Source: Symsagittifera roscoffensis
Lineage: Eukaryota; Xenacoelomorpha; Acoela; Convolutidae
DNA length: 64,000 bases
Direction of reading: 5' to 3'
Assembly (NCBI RefSeq): GCF_963678635.1
Contig: NC_087068.1
Location: 44,497,013-44,561,012, forward strand
A program made the position numbers and the translations under genes. The notes below the pieces were generated by a model that saw only the letters and a list, made by a program, of their open reading frames with translations, searched no databases and was not told the DNA's origin. Positions 34,664 to 45,739 of this stretch are shown one piece after another (positions within the stretch are counted from its first letter, which is position 1; each line of letters opens with the position of its first letter).

Positions 34664-36135
34664 ATCAGTCAGCCATCCTGATGATTTTTGTTGTACCTGA
34701 TTTTGCGTGGAAAACAAAAATTAAAAGTGAAAAAAGGAAACTCACCCAAATACAAAAATCCTCCACATTTTTCAATTGTTCGGAACAACAAACTGATTCT
34801 GTTAGCGTCTAGCAAGGTAAAAATTAGTTTTTGAGCCAAAACAAATCACTTTTAATTGATAATAGCACAATAACTATCACATATTGTTTATTCCATATTT
34901 GAGGAAAACTTTTTTCATAAATTTCAAAAATTTTAAGCAATTTCAATATGCTATAAGAAAACTCGGTCAGAAATGACTACCTAAAAGCTGAAATGTAACC
35001 CAAGTTTAGCTTGCTTTCTTTTCGGATATCAAAAAAAATAGATGATGCTTCATGCTTCCTTATTCGAATTGGATTCAGTCAACTAATGTATTGTTTTATT
35101 ATCATAGTTCAGAAATATTCATGTCAAAAGTATTCTCAAAAATTTTCAAGTAATTCCATGATTCCATGAAGTTTTTTAGTAAAGTTTATGATGATTACAA
35201 ATAATTATACCAAGTATTAACTCAGTATTTTTGGTTACTCAGTCAAAAAAGTTTTACGGGAGGGGGGAGGCTGACGCTCTCCCCCCTCCAAAGGGTCAAT
35301 CTTTGGTAATATGTTCTGAAAAATTTGTCTTCGCTGATCACCTTAGAGTTTTCATTTGGAACATTTGGCACTAATATACTTTAATTTTGAAAGGGAGCGC
35401 GCGACAAAAAAGAGGGATTTTTTTGGGCCAAACTCCTGCAAGAAAACCTTAAAGTTGTCATTTTTGCCTTATTTTTCTAAAGCTTTGCCTGTGGGGCAAA
35501 ATTTTTGGCAAAAAGCGATTTTCATGGTGATTTGGGAGAGCTTGAAAATTTCACTAGGATGACCTATAAAAAGGTCGACGGAATGTTCTTTTCTTTGAAA
35601 AACCGATCTCCCATCTCGAGAAAATTCTAGATCCACTCTTGATTACAAATGATTTCTTTGTGCTATTTCCAAGAAAAAAAATTTCAATATGTAAGAGCTT
35701 ATGCCATCAATTGTTCTTCTTCCTTAATTTACAAAAAAAAATTGTTTAGAGCTTTTTAGTTCAAGTTTAGAGCTTCAAGTTCCTGGCATAGCTAAATATT
35801 TATGGGTACCATTTTAATAGTTCATTTTTATTTCACATGCATTTTGCTGTAATGCCAAAATTATATTTTAAAAAATCAATACTGAAGCAATTTCTATCCT
35901 AAAAACTTTAAAAGAAATCTTAAGGAGAACGAAAGTTTTTTGTGTCATATTAATTCATAGTGCTTTTTTGGCTTTTCGAACCAATTTGAACTTTTTGTTT
36001 CAAAATTCAACATAAAATGATCTGTCATTCATGCAGTTAGGCAAATGATCGTTTTCAATTTAGCAATTGTTCTTCCAAAAAAATATAGATTCTAAAGATA
36101 TAGAAAGATACAGAAAAAAGATATAGATTTAAAGA
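34664..36135 (+). repeat. Diverged segmental duplication, copy 1
   Basis: Matches 38691-39990 in order along its length. It starts with 'TGATGATTTTTGTTGTACC' and 'GATTTTGCGTGGAAAAC', then 'TCTGTTAGCGTCTAGCAA' and 'GATAATAGCACAA', a D430 copy, and ends with repeated ATATAGATT-type motifs. Divergence is moderate (many substitutions and indels), so this is older than the 994- and 385-bp duplications. Confidence 0.85.
35245..35640 (+). repeat. D430 dispersed repeat
   Basis: Forward copy inside the segmental duplication: G/C-rich 5' end, 'AGGGTCAATCTTTGG', 'GGAGCGCGCGAC', 'GCCTGTGGGGCAAAATTTTTGG' in parts, and the end 'CTCGAGAAAATTCTAGATCC'. Confidence 0.8.
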
Positions 36136-36410
36136 TATAGATTCAAAGATGTTTTAGTATTTATTGCAAAAAATATTTTTCAGTTTCTGTTTTTTTTTTA
36201 AATTAATGTTGCACATATAAATGAATTGACAAAGTTTTTTCACGAATTATAAGATTATTTCATATCACACCATTTCGAACCTATTGAAATGTTAGTGACA
36301 TCTTTTAAACAAACCGTATTTTCAATTGAACGTCAAGAAATAAATCATGCTCCAATGTGTGTTCATAAATTCATTTGAAATTGTGAAATTCCATTTGAAT
36401 CACGCTCAAA

Positions 36411-36746
36411 ATGGCCAAATATAAAACAAACAATTTTTTAAACGAATCGCATGCGCGTGGAGAAGATTATATTGCTTTGACCGACTGTTTAGGAAGAAAT
36501 TGGAACACTACGTATACAATTGATCGACTTGGGAGATATAAAAATTTGCGAAAAGGTGGATCATACAATCGAAAAATTGACAAAGAAGTTATTTTGGGCG
36601 CTATTGACATTCTGGAGGGCAATCCACTGATGACATTGCAGCTAGTGAATTTTGCGTTAAGAGCGCACTTATCCCAAAAACCCCATTTTACCCAACAAGA
36701 TTCTGAGGAGGCTCCCAAAGTACAGCGTATTACTACTTTTGGTTGA
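36411..36746 (+). pseudogene. Tc1/mariner-type (IS630 superfamily) protein, N-terminal HTH part
   Basis: The 111-residue open frame shows the two-helix-turn-helix layout of Tc1-like DDE proteins. Its order is GEDYIALTDCLG, then TYTIDRLGRY, a basic linker (LRKGGSYNRKIDKE), and the conserved ILEGNPLMTLQLVNFALRAH followed by LSQKPHFTQQ. In relatives this continues into TI...LDG and a DDE catalytic domain. Here the frame diverges after HFTQQ and stops at 36746. An overlapping frame (36739-36939, RKLQEEKDSFIRADALTEQH) does not show the catalytic motifs. I call it a truncated or frameshifted transposase-derived gene. Codon use is less AT-biased than the flanks, and no introns or inverted termini were seen. 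Confidence 0.65.
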
Positions 36747-36939
36747 AGCTGCAATTTTGTGCTGGAAAGCAGCTATGAAGCGAAAATTGCAAGAAGAGAA
36801 GGACTCGTTCATCAGAGCTGATGCCTTGACGGAGCAACATTTCAGGATTACCGTTTCCGTCATGTCAAATCTCTTGTGGAACGAACAAGTTGTGAGATAT
36901 CCCCACAGAAATGTGTTGGTTTGTACATTCCTACGATGA

Positions 36940-38690
36940 CATATATCCCGGGTTGTTTGGCCAGAATTAAAATAGATGGATGATCAATGGATGTTGCATA
37001 AAAACCGTTGATTCTGTATATCATATTCTGTTCTTAATCATTTGAAATAACTTGTTTTCATTTGCAGTCATTTGTGAGCACTCCATCGTTTTTCTATTTT
37101 TCTAGAACTTACGAAATAAATGTTTTTTCAACATAAGTTACCTATAATTCTTTTCAAAATACCGATTGTTCAATAGGCTTTGAAAAGGTGTAGTTGAAAC
37201 TGGTGAAATTTTTCACTGCTTTTTAACCTAAGTTAACGTCTATGAAAAGCATAAATTAACCATAACGTACATGGTAGTTCAAAATCAAAATGAGATTATA
37301 ATTCAGATAATTTTATTTTGATAATTCTAATAATTTTGATGATAATTATATCGAAAAAAAAGGTGAAGTAATTATCGATTATTTTTAATGAAATTTTTTT
37401 TGTTAAAAATAAGTTGCTGAGAAAAGGGGTCGATTTTTATTTAATTTGATTTGATTGTAAAGTTTTTTTCTCAGTTTTGGAAAATTTGGTACAAAATGCT
37501 TAAAAAAATCGATTATAGAGGATTGAAATTGGATGCAAGGGCGCTGATGTTTTATATTTTATACTTTACAAAGAGGGTCTTTTTGTTTTAAAAAAGGACA
37601 AATTGAGATTGTGTTCTTATCTATTTTTTTTTCAATTTATTGCTTACAAAAAAACAGCAAAAACTTCCATAAAATTGGCAAAGTGTATGGTATAATATAG
37701 AATATTACTATGAACCATTAGCAGTTCATTAAGTTAAATCATTGATTTGATTTTTTAAAATGGATACAAGAAACAGTTTTTATCAGATTTTTTTTAAAAA
37801 AACAATTTCATGAGATATGCCAAATACCAACCGAAACTTTACTGAGCAGGTCAGCAAATTATTTAAAGGTAAATTAAATTTTATTTCATTTCAAATTTGG
37901 AGGAAGTTTCAAATCGTTATAAAGTATAAACTTTGTTTATGACTAAGTGTTTACTTCTATCTTAATGGCGTGGGAAACTCCTTACATTATACCCGATTGG
38001 GGGTACATCGTTAAAAAAAATCCCCTGTTGAAAAATAGAAGACAGTAGCATAACAAGGATTAATAAATTGCGACGATTTTCCAGTTTTCCTAATAAAATT
38101 ACGGATGTCAAAATGCAAAGCAACATAATTTATTCAACTTGTGACTCGGTTGATGTGCAAGTCGGTTATTTTGAAAACTAGAACTTGGGCAAAACAGGCA
38201 AATCGAACAACAAACTGAAGAAAAATAACAAGAAAAACGAAAAAAAAAAACGTTTAAAACGTCAGAAAATTTCAATTCTTTTTGCAGAAAGTTTTCGGGC
38301 GCTAAAGTTTATTAATTTGGCGTCAAAATTTCAACAACTAAATCAACGTGAGTAAAAATAAGTTTTCACGGCTTAAATTTAGCTTAATTAAGCCATTAGA
38401 AGCCTTCAAACCTTATTTTGATCAATCGTATTGGCTCAAAAATAGACCAAAAAGAGACCAAACACTCAAAAGTTTTCAAGGATGATTTTGATTCTCAAAA
38501 TGGCGTTACAATAAGCTTTTGTAAACGGCTGAATTTAAGCATAAATCAGCAAGCTCGCTTGCTCTACTCGCTCAAAATAAGACGAAAAACCAAAAATTTC
38601 AAACCGGTTCTTTTCGACACTAAAAAAATATTTGCAAAAATTTTTAATGTCGTCCATAATCTTGACTGAAAAAGTTTAAATATGTTATAT
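36940..38690. other. Non-coding stretch with one unassigned short ORF
   Basis: The open frame at 38418-38669 (+, 83 residues, basic, lysine-rich, begins MINRIGSKIDQ) has no domain I recognise. A donor-like GTGAGTAAAA lies at 38347, upstream of it. Otherwise AT-rich sequence. Confidence 0.35.
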
Positions 38691-39990
38691 CACTCAGACT
38701 ATCTTGATGATTTTTACTGCACCTGATTTTGCGAGGAAAACAAAAAAAGAAAGTGACAAAGTGAAACTCACCCAAACACAAAATCCTCCACATTTTTCAA
38801 TTAATCGGAACAACAAACTGATTCTGTTAGCGTCTAGCAATGTAACAATTATTTTTTGAGCAAATATAAAACAACATTGATTGATAATAGCACAACAACT
38901 ATCACATGTTGTTTATTCCAAATTGGCTGATTGACAATGTTCGAACCCCAATGACTTTGCAAAAAATATTTGAGGAAAAGTTTTTTTCATAAATTTTAAA
39001 ATTTTATGCAATTTTCAGGTAAGCCAAGTAATTTCATGGTTGAAGCTTTGGAAATTTTAATTTTTTAGTAAAGTTTTTTAAATTATTTTTTTTATAATGT
39101 TTTTTGATGATTTGAAATTTTTTTATTGATGATTACAAATCATTAAACCAAGTATAAACTCAATATTTTTGGTTGCTCAAGCAAAAACATTTAAGGGAGG
39201 GGGGAGGTTGACGCCCCCCCCCCCCCTCAAAAGGGTCCATCTTTGGTAATATGTTCTGAGTTCTAAAAAATTTGTCTTTTGGGCCAAACTTGTGCAAGAA
39301 AACCCTAAAAATGTCATTTTTGCATTCTGTTTCTAAAGTTTGCCTGTGGGGTAAAAACTTTGGCAAAAAGCGATTTTTATGGTGAATTGGGAGAGCTTGG
39401 AGGTTTCACTAGGATGACCTATAAAAGGTCCCCAAATAGTCTTTTTTCGTTGAAAATCTGATATCCCCTCTCGAGAAAATTCTAGATCCACTCTTGATTT
39501 CAACTGAATTGTTTGTGCTATTTTCAAGAAAAAAAGTTTTTCAAAATGTAAGAGCTTATGCAATCAATTGTTTTTGATCCTTAATTTACAAAAAAAAATT
39601 TAAAACTTTCAAATTAATTTTCCTGGCATAGCTGAAAATTTATGAGTACTATTTTTATAGTTCATTTTTATTTCACCTGCACTTTGTTGTAATGCCAAAA
39701 ATAAGTTCTAAAAAATCAATACTGAAGGAATTTTTTAACATAATTAACTTGAATTGAAACCTCAATGAGAATGAAAGTTTTTTGGGTCAGATTAATTTAA
39801 AGCGCTTTTTTGGCATTTCAAACCAAATTTGAACTTTTTGTTTTAAAATTCAAGATGAAATGGTCTCTCATTCATGAAGCTTAGCAAATGTTCGTTTTCA
39901 ATTTAGCAAATGTTCTTCCAAAAAAGATATGGATTTTAAAGATTTAGAAAGAGACAGAAAAAAGATAAAGGTTTAAAAATATAGATTCAT
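38691..39990 (+). repeat. Diverged segmental duplication, copy 2
   Basis: Partner of 34664-36135. It contains an insertion near 38925-38965 and a longer AT-rich block at 39050-39130 relative to copy 1. The short block around 'GATTTTGCGTGGAAAAC' recurs a third time at about 59710. Confidence 0.85.
39190..39495 (+). repeat. D430 dispersed repeat, internally deleted
   Basis: Forward copy inside the duplication. The GC core block present in 35245-35640 (AATATACTTT to GGAGCGCGCG) is missing, so 'AAAAAATTTGTC' is joined directly to 'TTTTGGGCCAAAC'. Confidence 0.75.
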
Positions 39991-40278
39991 AGATATAGAA
40001 AAAAATTAACAAATACAAAGGTACTATAGATAATTGGACGCTTCTCTGTAGTTGCAAAAATCAAAGAGCTTACAACTTCTCTGCAGTTGTTAACTCAGTA
40101 TAAATCAAACGCGCATGACTTTGTTTTCAAAAAAGTACTTTAGATTTTATTATTGGAGTTGGAGCATGAACATAAAAATCCTGTATGAGTTGAAATGAAT
40201 GGTGAAAAAAAATTATAAAAACGAGGGCATAACTCACGGGGATTACTCACAAAACCCACATCCTATCATCACGGAGTT

Positions 40279-40506
40279 TTGAAAACCAAAAAAAAAAAAA
40301 GCTTAAGGACAAAAAGGTCATCTCAAAAATTGATACCCAAAAATTATTTGATAAAGAGGTTTGTTGTATATCTATGCGAAAACCATTTCTCTGGAGACCC
40401 TTTTTTGGTAGTTGATAAAAAAATGGCGACATTCGGTGACAGAAAGTACTTGAGAAGAGGTTGCAATAAACGGGTGTTTGTACTTGTTCTGCCCAAATAC
40501 CTTTAA
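40279..40506 (+). CDS. Short ORF with weak similarity to the second half of a THAP zinc finger
   Basis: 75 codons. After a lysine-rich start, the segment KRFVVYLCENHFSGDPF resembles the C-x2-H region of THAP domains (often xxxCxxHFxxxxF). It is followed by VVDKKMATFGDRKYLRRG, where THAP domains have a basic LKxGAVP segment. The first C-x-C half is not seen, and the expected AVPT motif is not present (GCNKRVF here). It could be an exon or relic of a THAP or P-element-like protein, or a chance frame. The ATG lies in a poly-A tract. Confidence 0.25.
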   Translation: MKTKKKKSLRTKRSSQKLIPKNYLIKRFVVYLCENHFSGDPFLVVDKKMATFGDRKYLRRGCNKRVFVLVLPKYL

Positions 40507-42024
40507 TTTGCGATTTTATAAAGTTGTTAGTATGAATGAAGAGAAAAAAACACTGATCGCACTGATTAATTTGGTTATTACAAAAATGGGTTCATTTTTT
40601 TCTTAAGCCAAATACCAAAAAGGCCGAGTTTTGAGCAGATATGAGGGTGGTGATTTTTAGAGCTATTTTATTGATGAAAGTCTTTTCTTCGATAAAAGTC
40701 TGCAGCTAATTTTAAATAAATTTGAATTAAAATTAATATTTTGTTTAAAAAATGCTTGTTTTTTAATCGCCTTAAAGTTTTTTAAAAAGTTTTGAAATAG
40801 TGCTGATGTCTGATCGGCTAATTTTAGCCACTTAAATTGAATTAAAATAGTTCCAATTCAAGACGTTGAAGTAGTGCTGATTTAAATTATCAGTAACAAA
40901 ATGAACAAAAATTGAAACTTAAAACTGTTTTTCACAAATTCGGTTGATTTTAGACAAAAAATGATAGGACTAATCTTGTTGAAAATTTTAACAATATTTA
41001 TATGTTCCATTTGTCTTGGAAAACGCAGGCCCAAAAATTGACCCAAAAACAATCGTTTTTTTTTTTAGCTTTGTTTAGTCAATCAAAAACTGCTCCAAAC
41101 CTATTTGTTTTTTACTGACAAAACAATATCACTGTTAGCCTCTTTTTTAGCTCAGCAAAAGTGAAAAACGTATAATTTTCTCAATTTTGTCTCAATATTT
41201 TTATTTTTGATTGCTGTCGTTTATTTTATAAAAAACACCAAGTTTTTGGAATTAAAATTTTTCTTTAACCTATCGCGACCACGTTTGAAAGTTACACTCT
41301 TTTTTAAGTTTAATGGGCTACTGAGGATTTGCAAGAAAGAGTTTTGTTTTCTTAGTAAATGAACAAATAGTATTAGAGTTATCTTTTATGGGTTAAACGA
41401 AGCCAAAAGTGATCGTTTTTGGGAAAATTTTGGGCCAACATTTTTCGCAAAAGTGCTTTATATTATATCTGTTAACACTTTAAGCAGGATTGGTCTTCAT
41501 CATTTTTTGTCCAAAATCAACCCAATTTGATTTTGCATTTTAAATTTCAATTTTTATTCATGTTGTCCGGATAACTCAAATCAGCACTTTAATAACTTTT
41601 ATGCGGAATAAGTAAGAAGGCCTCGATAAATCACCAACCCGCTCTTTTTTTGTTCCCTCGCCACTTCACTCAAGCATCACAAATAACTGTATGAAATATA
41701 ACTGTTATGAAAATTAAAAGCTGCTAAGAAACCTTCTGAAAAGCCAACAACTACCTAAATTAAACGCCCACTCTAAATCAGGAACAAACTCTTTTCAATG
41801 CCAGTATCCATAACAAATAAGCTAAAAAGGGTCGAACCATTTGAAAGTTTTTTAGCTAGCGCCAATTTAATGAAAGAAATCACCTAAAACAAAAGACTTT
41901 TTAATAATTGTTTTTTTTTCGGTGCTTAATTTGAAAAAAAAATTTCCCGTACAAAACACTGAAAATTTTAAAAAAATTATTTTGTGTTTTTTTCTTTTTA
42001 AACAACTTCTCCATTTCTTCATAT
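40507..42024. other. Non-coding AT-rich stretch
   Basis: No gene or repeat was recognised. Confidence 0.45.
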
Positions 42025-42545
42025 GTAGTAAAATTAACTTTTTTCTCAAATTGTCAATTTTGTTTATAAACTTGTACTTAGATGAGTTTTAATTAGACAT
42101 GTCTTTTTTGTAAAGATAGTACTAAATACAATCATTGAAGAATTAAATTTAAATTGCCGCAGTATTTAAGATTACAATATTTTTCGATAACTCATAAAAT
42201 TCAATTTTCTTTTAACTATTTACGAAATAAAAACCAATTATTTTTTGAAGCATTTGTGTTTTGTTTTTTGAAATTTTTATCCATTTATTCTTACTTAATT
42301 TGATGATTTTTTCTCAAATTGTCAATATTTTTTACAAATTTTTACATAAATGAGTTTATACTAGATATATCTTTTTTTATAATCTTGATTTAATAGGGAT
42401 ATTACAGAGACTTTCATTTAAAAATCAAATTTAAACCGCCACAGTAATTAAGCTTACAAAATGTTTTGATAACTCATAAAATAATACTTTCTTTTACCTA
42501 TTTACGAGATAGAAACCAATGGTTTTTTCGAAGCGTTATCAACCG
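42025..42545 (+). repeat. Tandem pair of about 240-bp diverged units
   Basis: Units 42025-42265 and 42295-42545 share 'TTTTTTCTCAAATTGTCAAT', 'GATGAGTTTTAATTAGA' or its variant, 'ACCGCCACAGTAATTAAG' or its variant, 'GATAACTCATAAAAT' and 'CTATTTACGARATA'. Non-coding. Confidence 0.7.
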
Positions 42546-42674
42546 GCTTCAAACAGATTTTATAGCAAATATCTCAACGTCAAAATTTGAAATATCACCT
42601 ACAACGACTCTGTAAGTTGCATATTAAGAGTTTGTTTCCTATCAAAACAGTGGCAAACTATATACCTCAAAGAC

Positions 42675-43080
42675 AGGGGTTGATGTAGGAGGGGAGGGGG
42701 GTGGGGCATACTCTTTTTTTCCTCCCTTTGCACTACTTTGAGATCCCTTTTTGAATGACTGAACCTAAAATTTTTCTAAAGAGGCCTTTGGCGCCAAAAC
42801 ATACTAATTTTGAGGGGCGAGCGCGAGCCAAAAAAAAGCGATTTTTTGGTCAAAGCTTTCCAAAAAGTGCCGAAAACGCATTTTTGGCATGTTTTTTTTC
42901 AAGGTTTTGCCTCCGGCGCAGAAAATTTGGCGCCAAAAAAAGAGTTTTTCAGTTTTTTAGTGCTTTGGGTGAGCTCGAAAAAACACTGCTTGACCAAAAA
43001 AAAGGTCGACAACATTTTTTGGTTGAAAATCCGCCCCCCCCCCCCCCTTTCCTCCCTCGAAAATTCCTAGATCCACTCTT
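42675..43080 (+). repeat. D430 dispersed repeat
   Basis: Complete forward copy ending 'CTCGAAAATTCCTAGATCC'. It retains 'AGGCCTTTGGCGCCAAAAC', 'GGGGCGAGCGCGAGCC', 'CCGGCGCAGAAAATTTGG' and a C run. The 133- and 86-codon frames here are by-products of the repeat. Confidence 0.85.
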
Positions 43081-43841
43081 GCTCAAGGATACAGTAAATA
43101 AACTTAATCAGCAGTTTTTTTATTTCATTAGCAGTGTGAGGCAGAGAGGTTATTAAAATGAAAGAAGCAAAAACTATAACGAGCGTTAATAATACCAGCT
43201 TTAAACGCTTGTTGTTGACAAGACAAATAGAGGATATATCTTAAAAAAAACTTGGATCTAAAAATTAATATCTGTAGTTGTTTTTGATTTTAAAAACTTT
43301 TTGGCAAATTTTTTTGTTTTGTGCTAATTAGTCGGCTTTATTTTAAAAAAAACTAATTTTTTTGAGTTGAAATCAATCAAATACTAAAAAGACTAAAAAT
43401 TTCTGAAGAGCAAGGGAAAGATTGTTGTTGACTTTCTCCAAGAATTAATAAATATTCAAAATGATGCTCTTAAAAAAGTCAAATTCGGTACCACTTTGAA
43501 GTTTTCAGACCAAACATGAATATAAGCCTGGTTTTGCTGACAAGTTGTTGACGGAAAAACGATTCTTACTGCTATTCGACTCAACATTGTATTTAGCCTT
43601 TTTTGATTTACGATCAACCTTTTTGCAATAAAATCGTTCGCATTCCCTATAACTTTTTCTGATATTGTTTCCCAATTTTGACCTAAATACTGTTGCTGAA
43701 TTGGGTTTTCATGTTTTTAATGTTTTTTTGTGCTATAGCAAGCCCTCTAAGTATTTAAAATCTTAGTGTTTGTTGTTGTAGAAACCTCAGATTCATATAA
43801 TAGTATTAATGATAATGCAGAATTTAGAAATAAGATTCAAG
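43081..43841. other. Left flank of the retroelement
   Basis: No feature was recognised. Confidence 0.45.
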
Positions 43842-44140
43842 TGAGTTAGGTCCTTTAGGTTAACTCATAGAGTAATTTCGGATAGGGTACACCGTCTGCT
43901 CGTCACGCTATCTTATTTTCGGCCGGATAGATTCGTGCAACTTCTTAGTCTAATACCGATCCTAATCTTACTCTTATATCTACTAGTCTCAGGGTGTTTA
44001 ACTAGTCTCTGCTAGGCTCAATAGATCTAGAATATACTGGCTTATTGCGACTGCTGAAGTTCTCTTGGAGAGGTAACTAATTTCTAAGTTAAATTCAAAT
44101 CTCTCTGGTGCTGAAATTACAAGTAATTTCAGCACTTACA
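43842..44140 (-). repeat. LTR-like block A (left end of the retroelement)
   Basis: On the + strand it begins TGAGTT and carries ACTCATAGAGTAATTTC, GGCCGGATAGATTCGTGCAA and CTTCTTAGTCTAAT. It ends near a perfect 13-bp inverted pair, GTGCTGAAATTAC / GTAATTTCAGCAC (44108-44135). Similar blocks lie at 44688, 45495 and 57815. The TG start corresponds to a CA end on the element's coding strand. Nearly identical to block C over their shared part, but clearly diverged from blocks B and D. Confidence 0.75.
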
Positions 44141-44687
44141 AACAAGTGGGTTGTTAGTTAGATGGAATATGATTGGTTAATATTAAATATTTTACAAGTG
44201 GTAAAATATCTAATTTATCCAATAATAAAATGTAGTTTAGATCAGGTTCCACAAGGGCTATATCAAATTCCCAGTTTTAACATTTTTATTTTAAATTGTC
44301 AGAAAGAATCTTGCTAAATATTTCCACCTGATTCGGTTTTCAGAAATTGAATTTTGGTTGCCACATTTTCAATAGCTTAAAACAATTTTTAGAAAACACA
44401 TTTAAATGAAACTTTGTATGAAGGTATTATGTAAACAGTGAGTATTACAAACACAAAGGAATGCAAAAATGAAAACTCAATAAGCTTTTGACAATTTTGA
44501 GATGCTTTTTTTACACAAAAATGGTTGTCAAAAAAAATCATGCGTAGTGGGATAGTTATCAAGGTATACAAAAGGGAGGAAAAGCCATCAAGGTCCACCA
44601 AAGGCTGGGAATAGTTAACAAGATAATTAACAAAATAGTTAACAAGATTTCTCCGTCAGAGAAAAATCAACTTATAAGTTATTATTA

Positions 44688-44965
44688 TGAGTTTATGTTT
44701 GGGATGGCTCACTCATAGAGTAGTTTCAGATAAAGTAAAACGTCTGTTCGTCATGCGGTCATACTTTTGGCCGGATAGATTTGTGCAACTTCTTAGTCTA
44801 ATTCCAATCTTAATCTTACTCTTGTATTTCCTGGTCTCATTAGATCTAATATATAATGGTGCTGTTGCGTTGAGGTTAGAATCGAGGAAGAGTAACTGTT
44901 TGCTAAGTTAAATTTACTCTTCTCTGTCTAAAACTATAAATAGTTTCAGCCTTACAAATCAAACT
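44688..44965 (-). repeat. LTR-like block B
   Basis: Same order of motifs as block A, closest in sequence to block D at 57.8 kb (about three bases in four by eye). At the hairpin position it has AAACTAT / ATAGTTT around AA (44931-44946), containing a TATA-like TATTTATAG on the minus strand. It may pair with D as LTRs of one old element about 13.4 kb long, or be a nested partial copy. Confidence 0.7.
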
Positions 44966-44966
44966 G

Positions 44967-45494
44967 GAGTTTGATTTTTATTTTGGTTTGTTTTATATTT
45001 CTAGAGAAACGATTGGTGAAACCTAAAACGAAAAAGTGAAACACAGAAATGGTGAAAGTTTTGTTTATTTTTAATTGATAAAATTACAAATTCATACTTA
45101 CGAAGGGTGGGGTTCCGAAAATGATCATCACGCCTGTAATAATCATTGAAGATTTTCTTCAAGGTTTCTATGTTTGCAAATGAAAATCTAAATTCTATGC
45201 TAGTAAAATCCTGAATACAAAAGTTTGGTCTGGCTTTTGCCGTGTGATCATGAAATTTAATGGTAAATTTCTTCGTAGTCGTAGATCGTCTTTTGTCCGA
45301 GGCCTTCTTCCAATGCCTGGTAGTTCTAGTGTTGTGCGGAATAGCGGTTCTGATCTATTGAGTCGTAGAGCCATTTCAATTAGGTTATTGTCATGTAACA
45401 TTTTTGATCTGTTTTTGTCTAATTCTAATCTATATGTTAGTTCTAAGCTAATTTGTTTTTTAAGGTCTTGATCGAGACTTATGGTCGCACCAGA
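44967..45494 (-). pseudogene. Second leader segment of the retroelement, with PBS-like sequence and small ORF
   Basis: On the minus strand TGGTGCGACCA (45492-45482) lies 2 nt after the LTR-like end CA. This is the position of a tRNA primer-binding site, which starts TGG. It is followed by an open stretch containing the frame 45195-45401: basic, with RRPRTKDDLRLRRNLP and then ITRQKPDQTFVF. After about 100 bp a block (45036-45120) repeats the sequence at 45650-45740, including CGTAAGTATGAAT, a strong splice-donor match. This looks like the 5' part of a second, truncated element copy. Confidence 0.55.
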
Positions 45495-45655
45495 TGAGTT
45501 ATGTTCGAGGTATAACTCATAGAGTGTTTAACTAGTCTCTGCTAGGCTCAATAGATCTAGAGTATACTGGCTTATTGCGATTGCTAAAGTTCTCTTGGAG
45601 AGGTAACTAATTTCTAAGTTAAATTCAAATCTCTCTAGTGCTGAAATTACAAGTG
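45495..45655 (-). repeat. LTR-like block C, internally deleted
   Basis: It starts TGAGTTATG like block D, then jumps from ACTCATAGAGT to TTTAACTAGTCTCTGCTAGG. This skips about 115 bp present in block A. From there to GCTGAAATTAC it agrees with block A (43988-44120) almost base for base. Confidence 0.75.
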
Positions 45656-45718
45656 AAACACGAAAATGGTGAAAGTTTTATTTATTTTTAATTGATAATT
45701 TTACAAATTCATACTTAC
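45641..45718 (-). other. Possible 78-nt intron or splice-site pair
   Basis: On the minus strand GTAAGTATG at 45718 and TTGTAATTTCAG ending at 45641 fit donor and acceptor consensus. The acceptor falls inside LTR-like block C, so use as an intron would require transcription across the LTR boundary. The donor is repeated at 45101. Its function is unproven. Confidence 0.3.
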
Positions 45719-45739
45719 GAAGGGTGGAATTCCGAAACA

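Noticed and set aside
42755-43156. 133-codon and overlapping 86-codon ORFs
   Set aside because: They fall within a D430 copy. Similar frames appear and break in other copies without amino-acid conservation.
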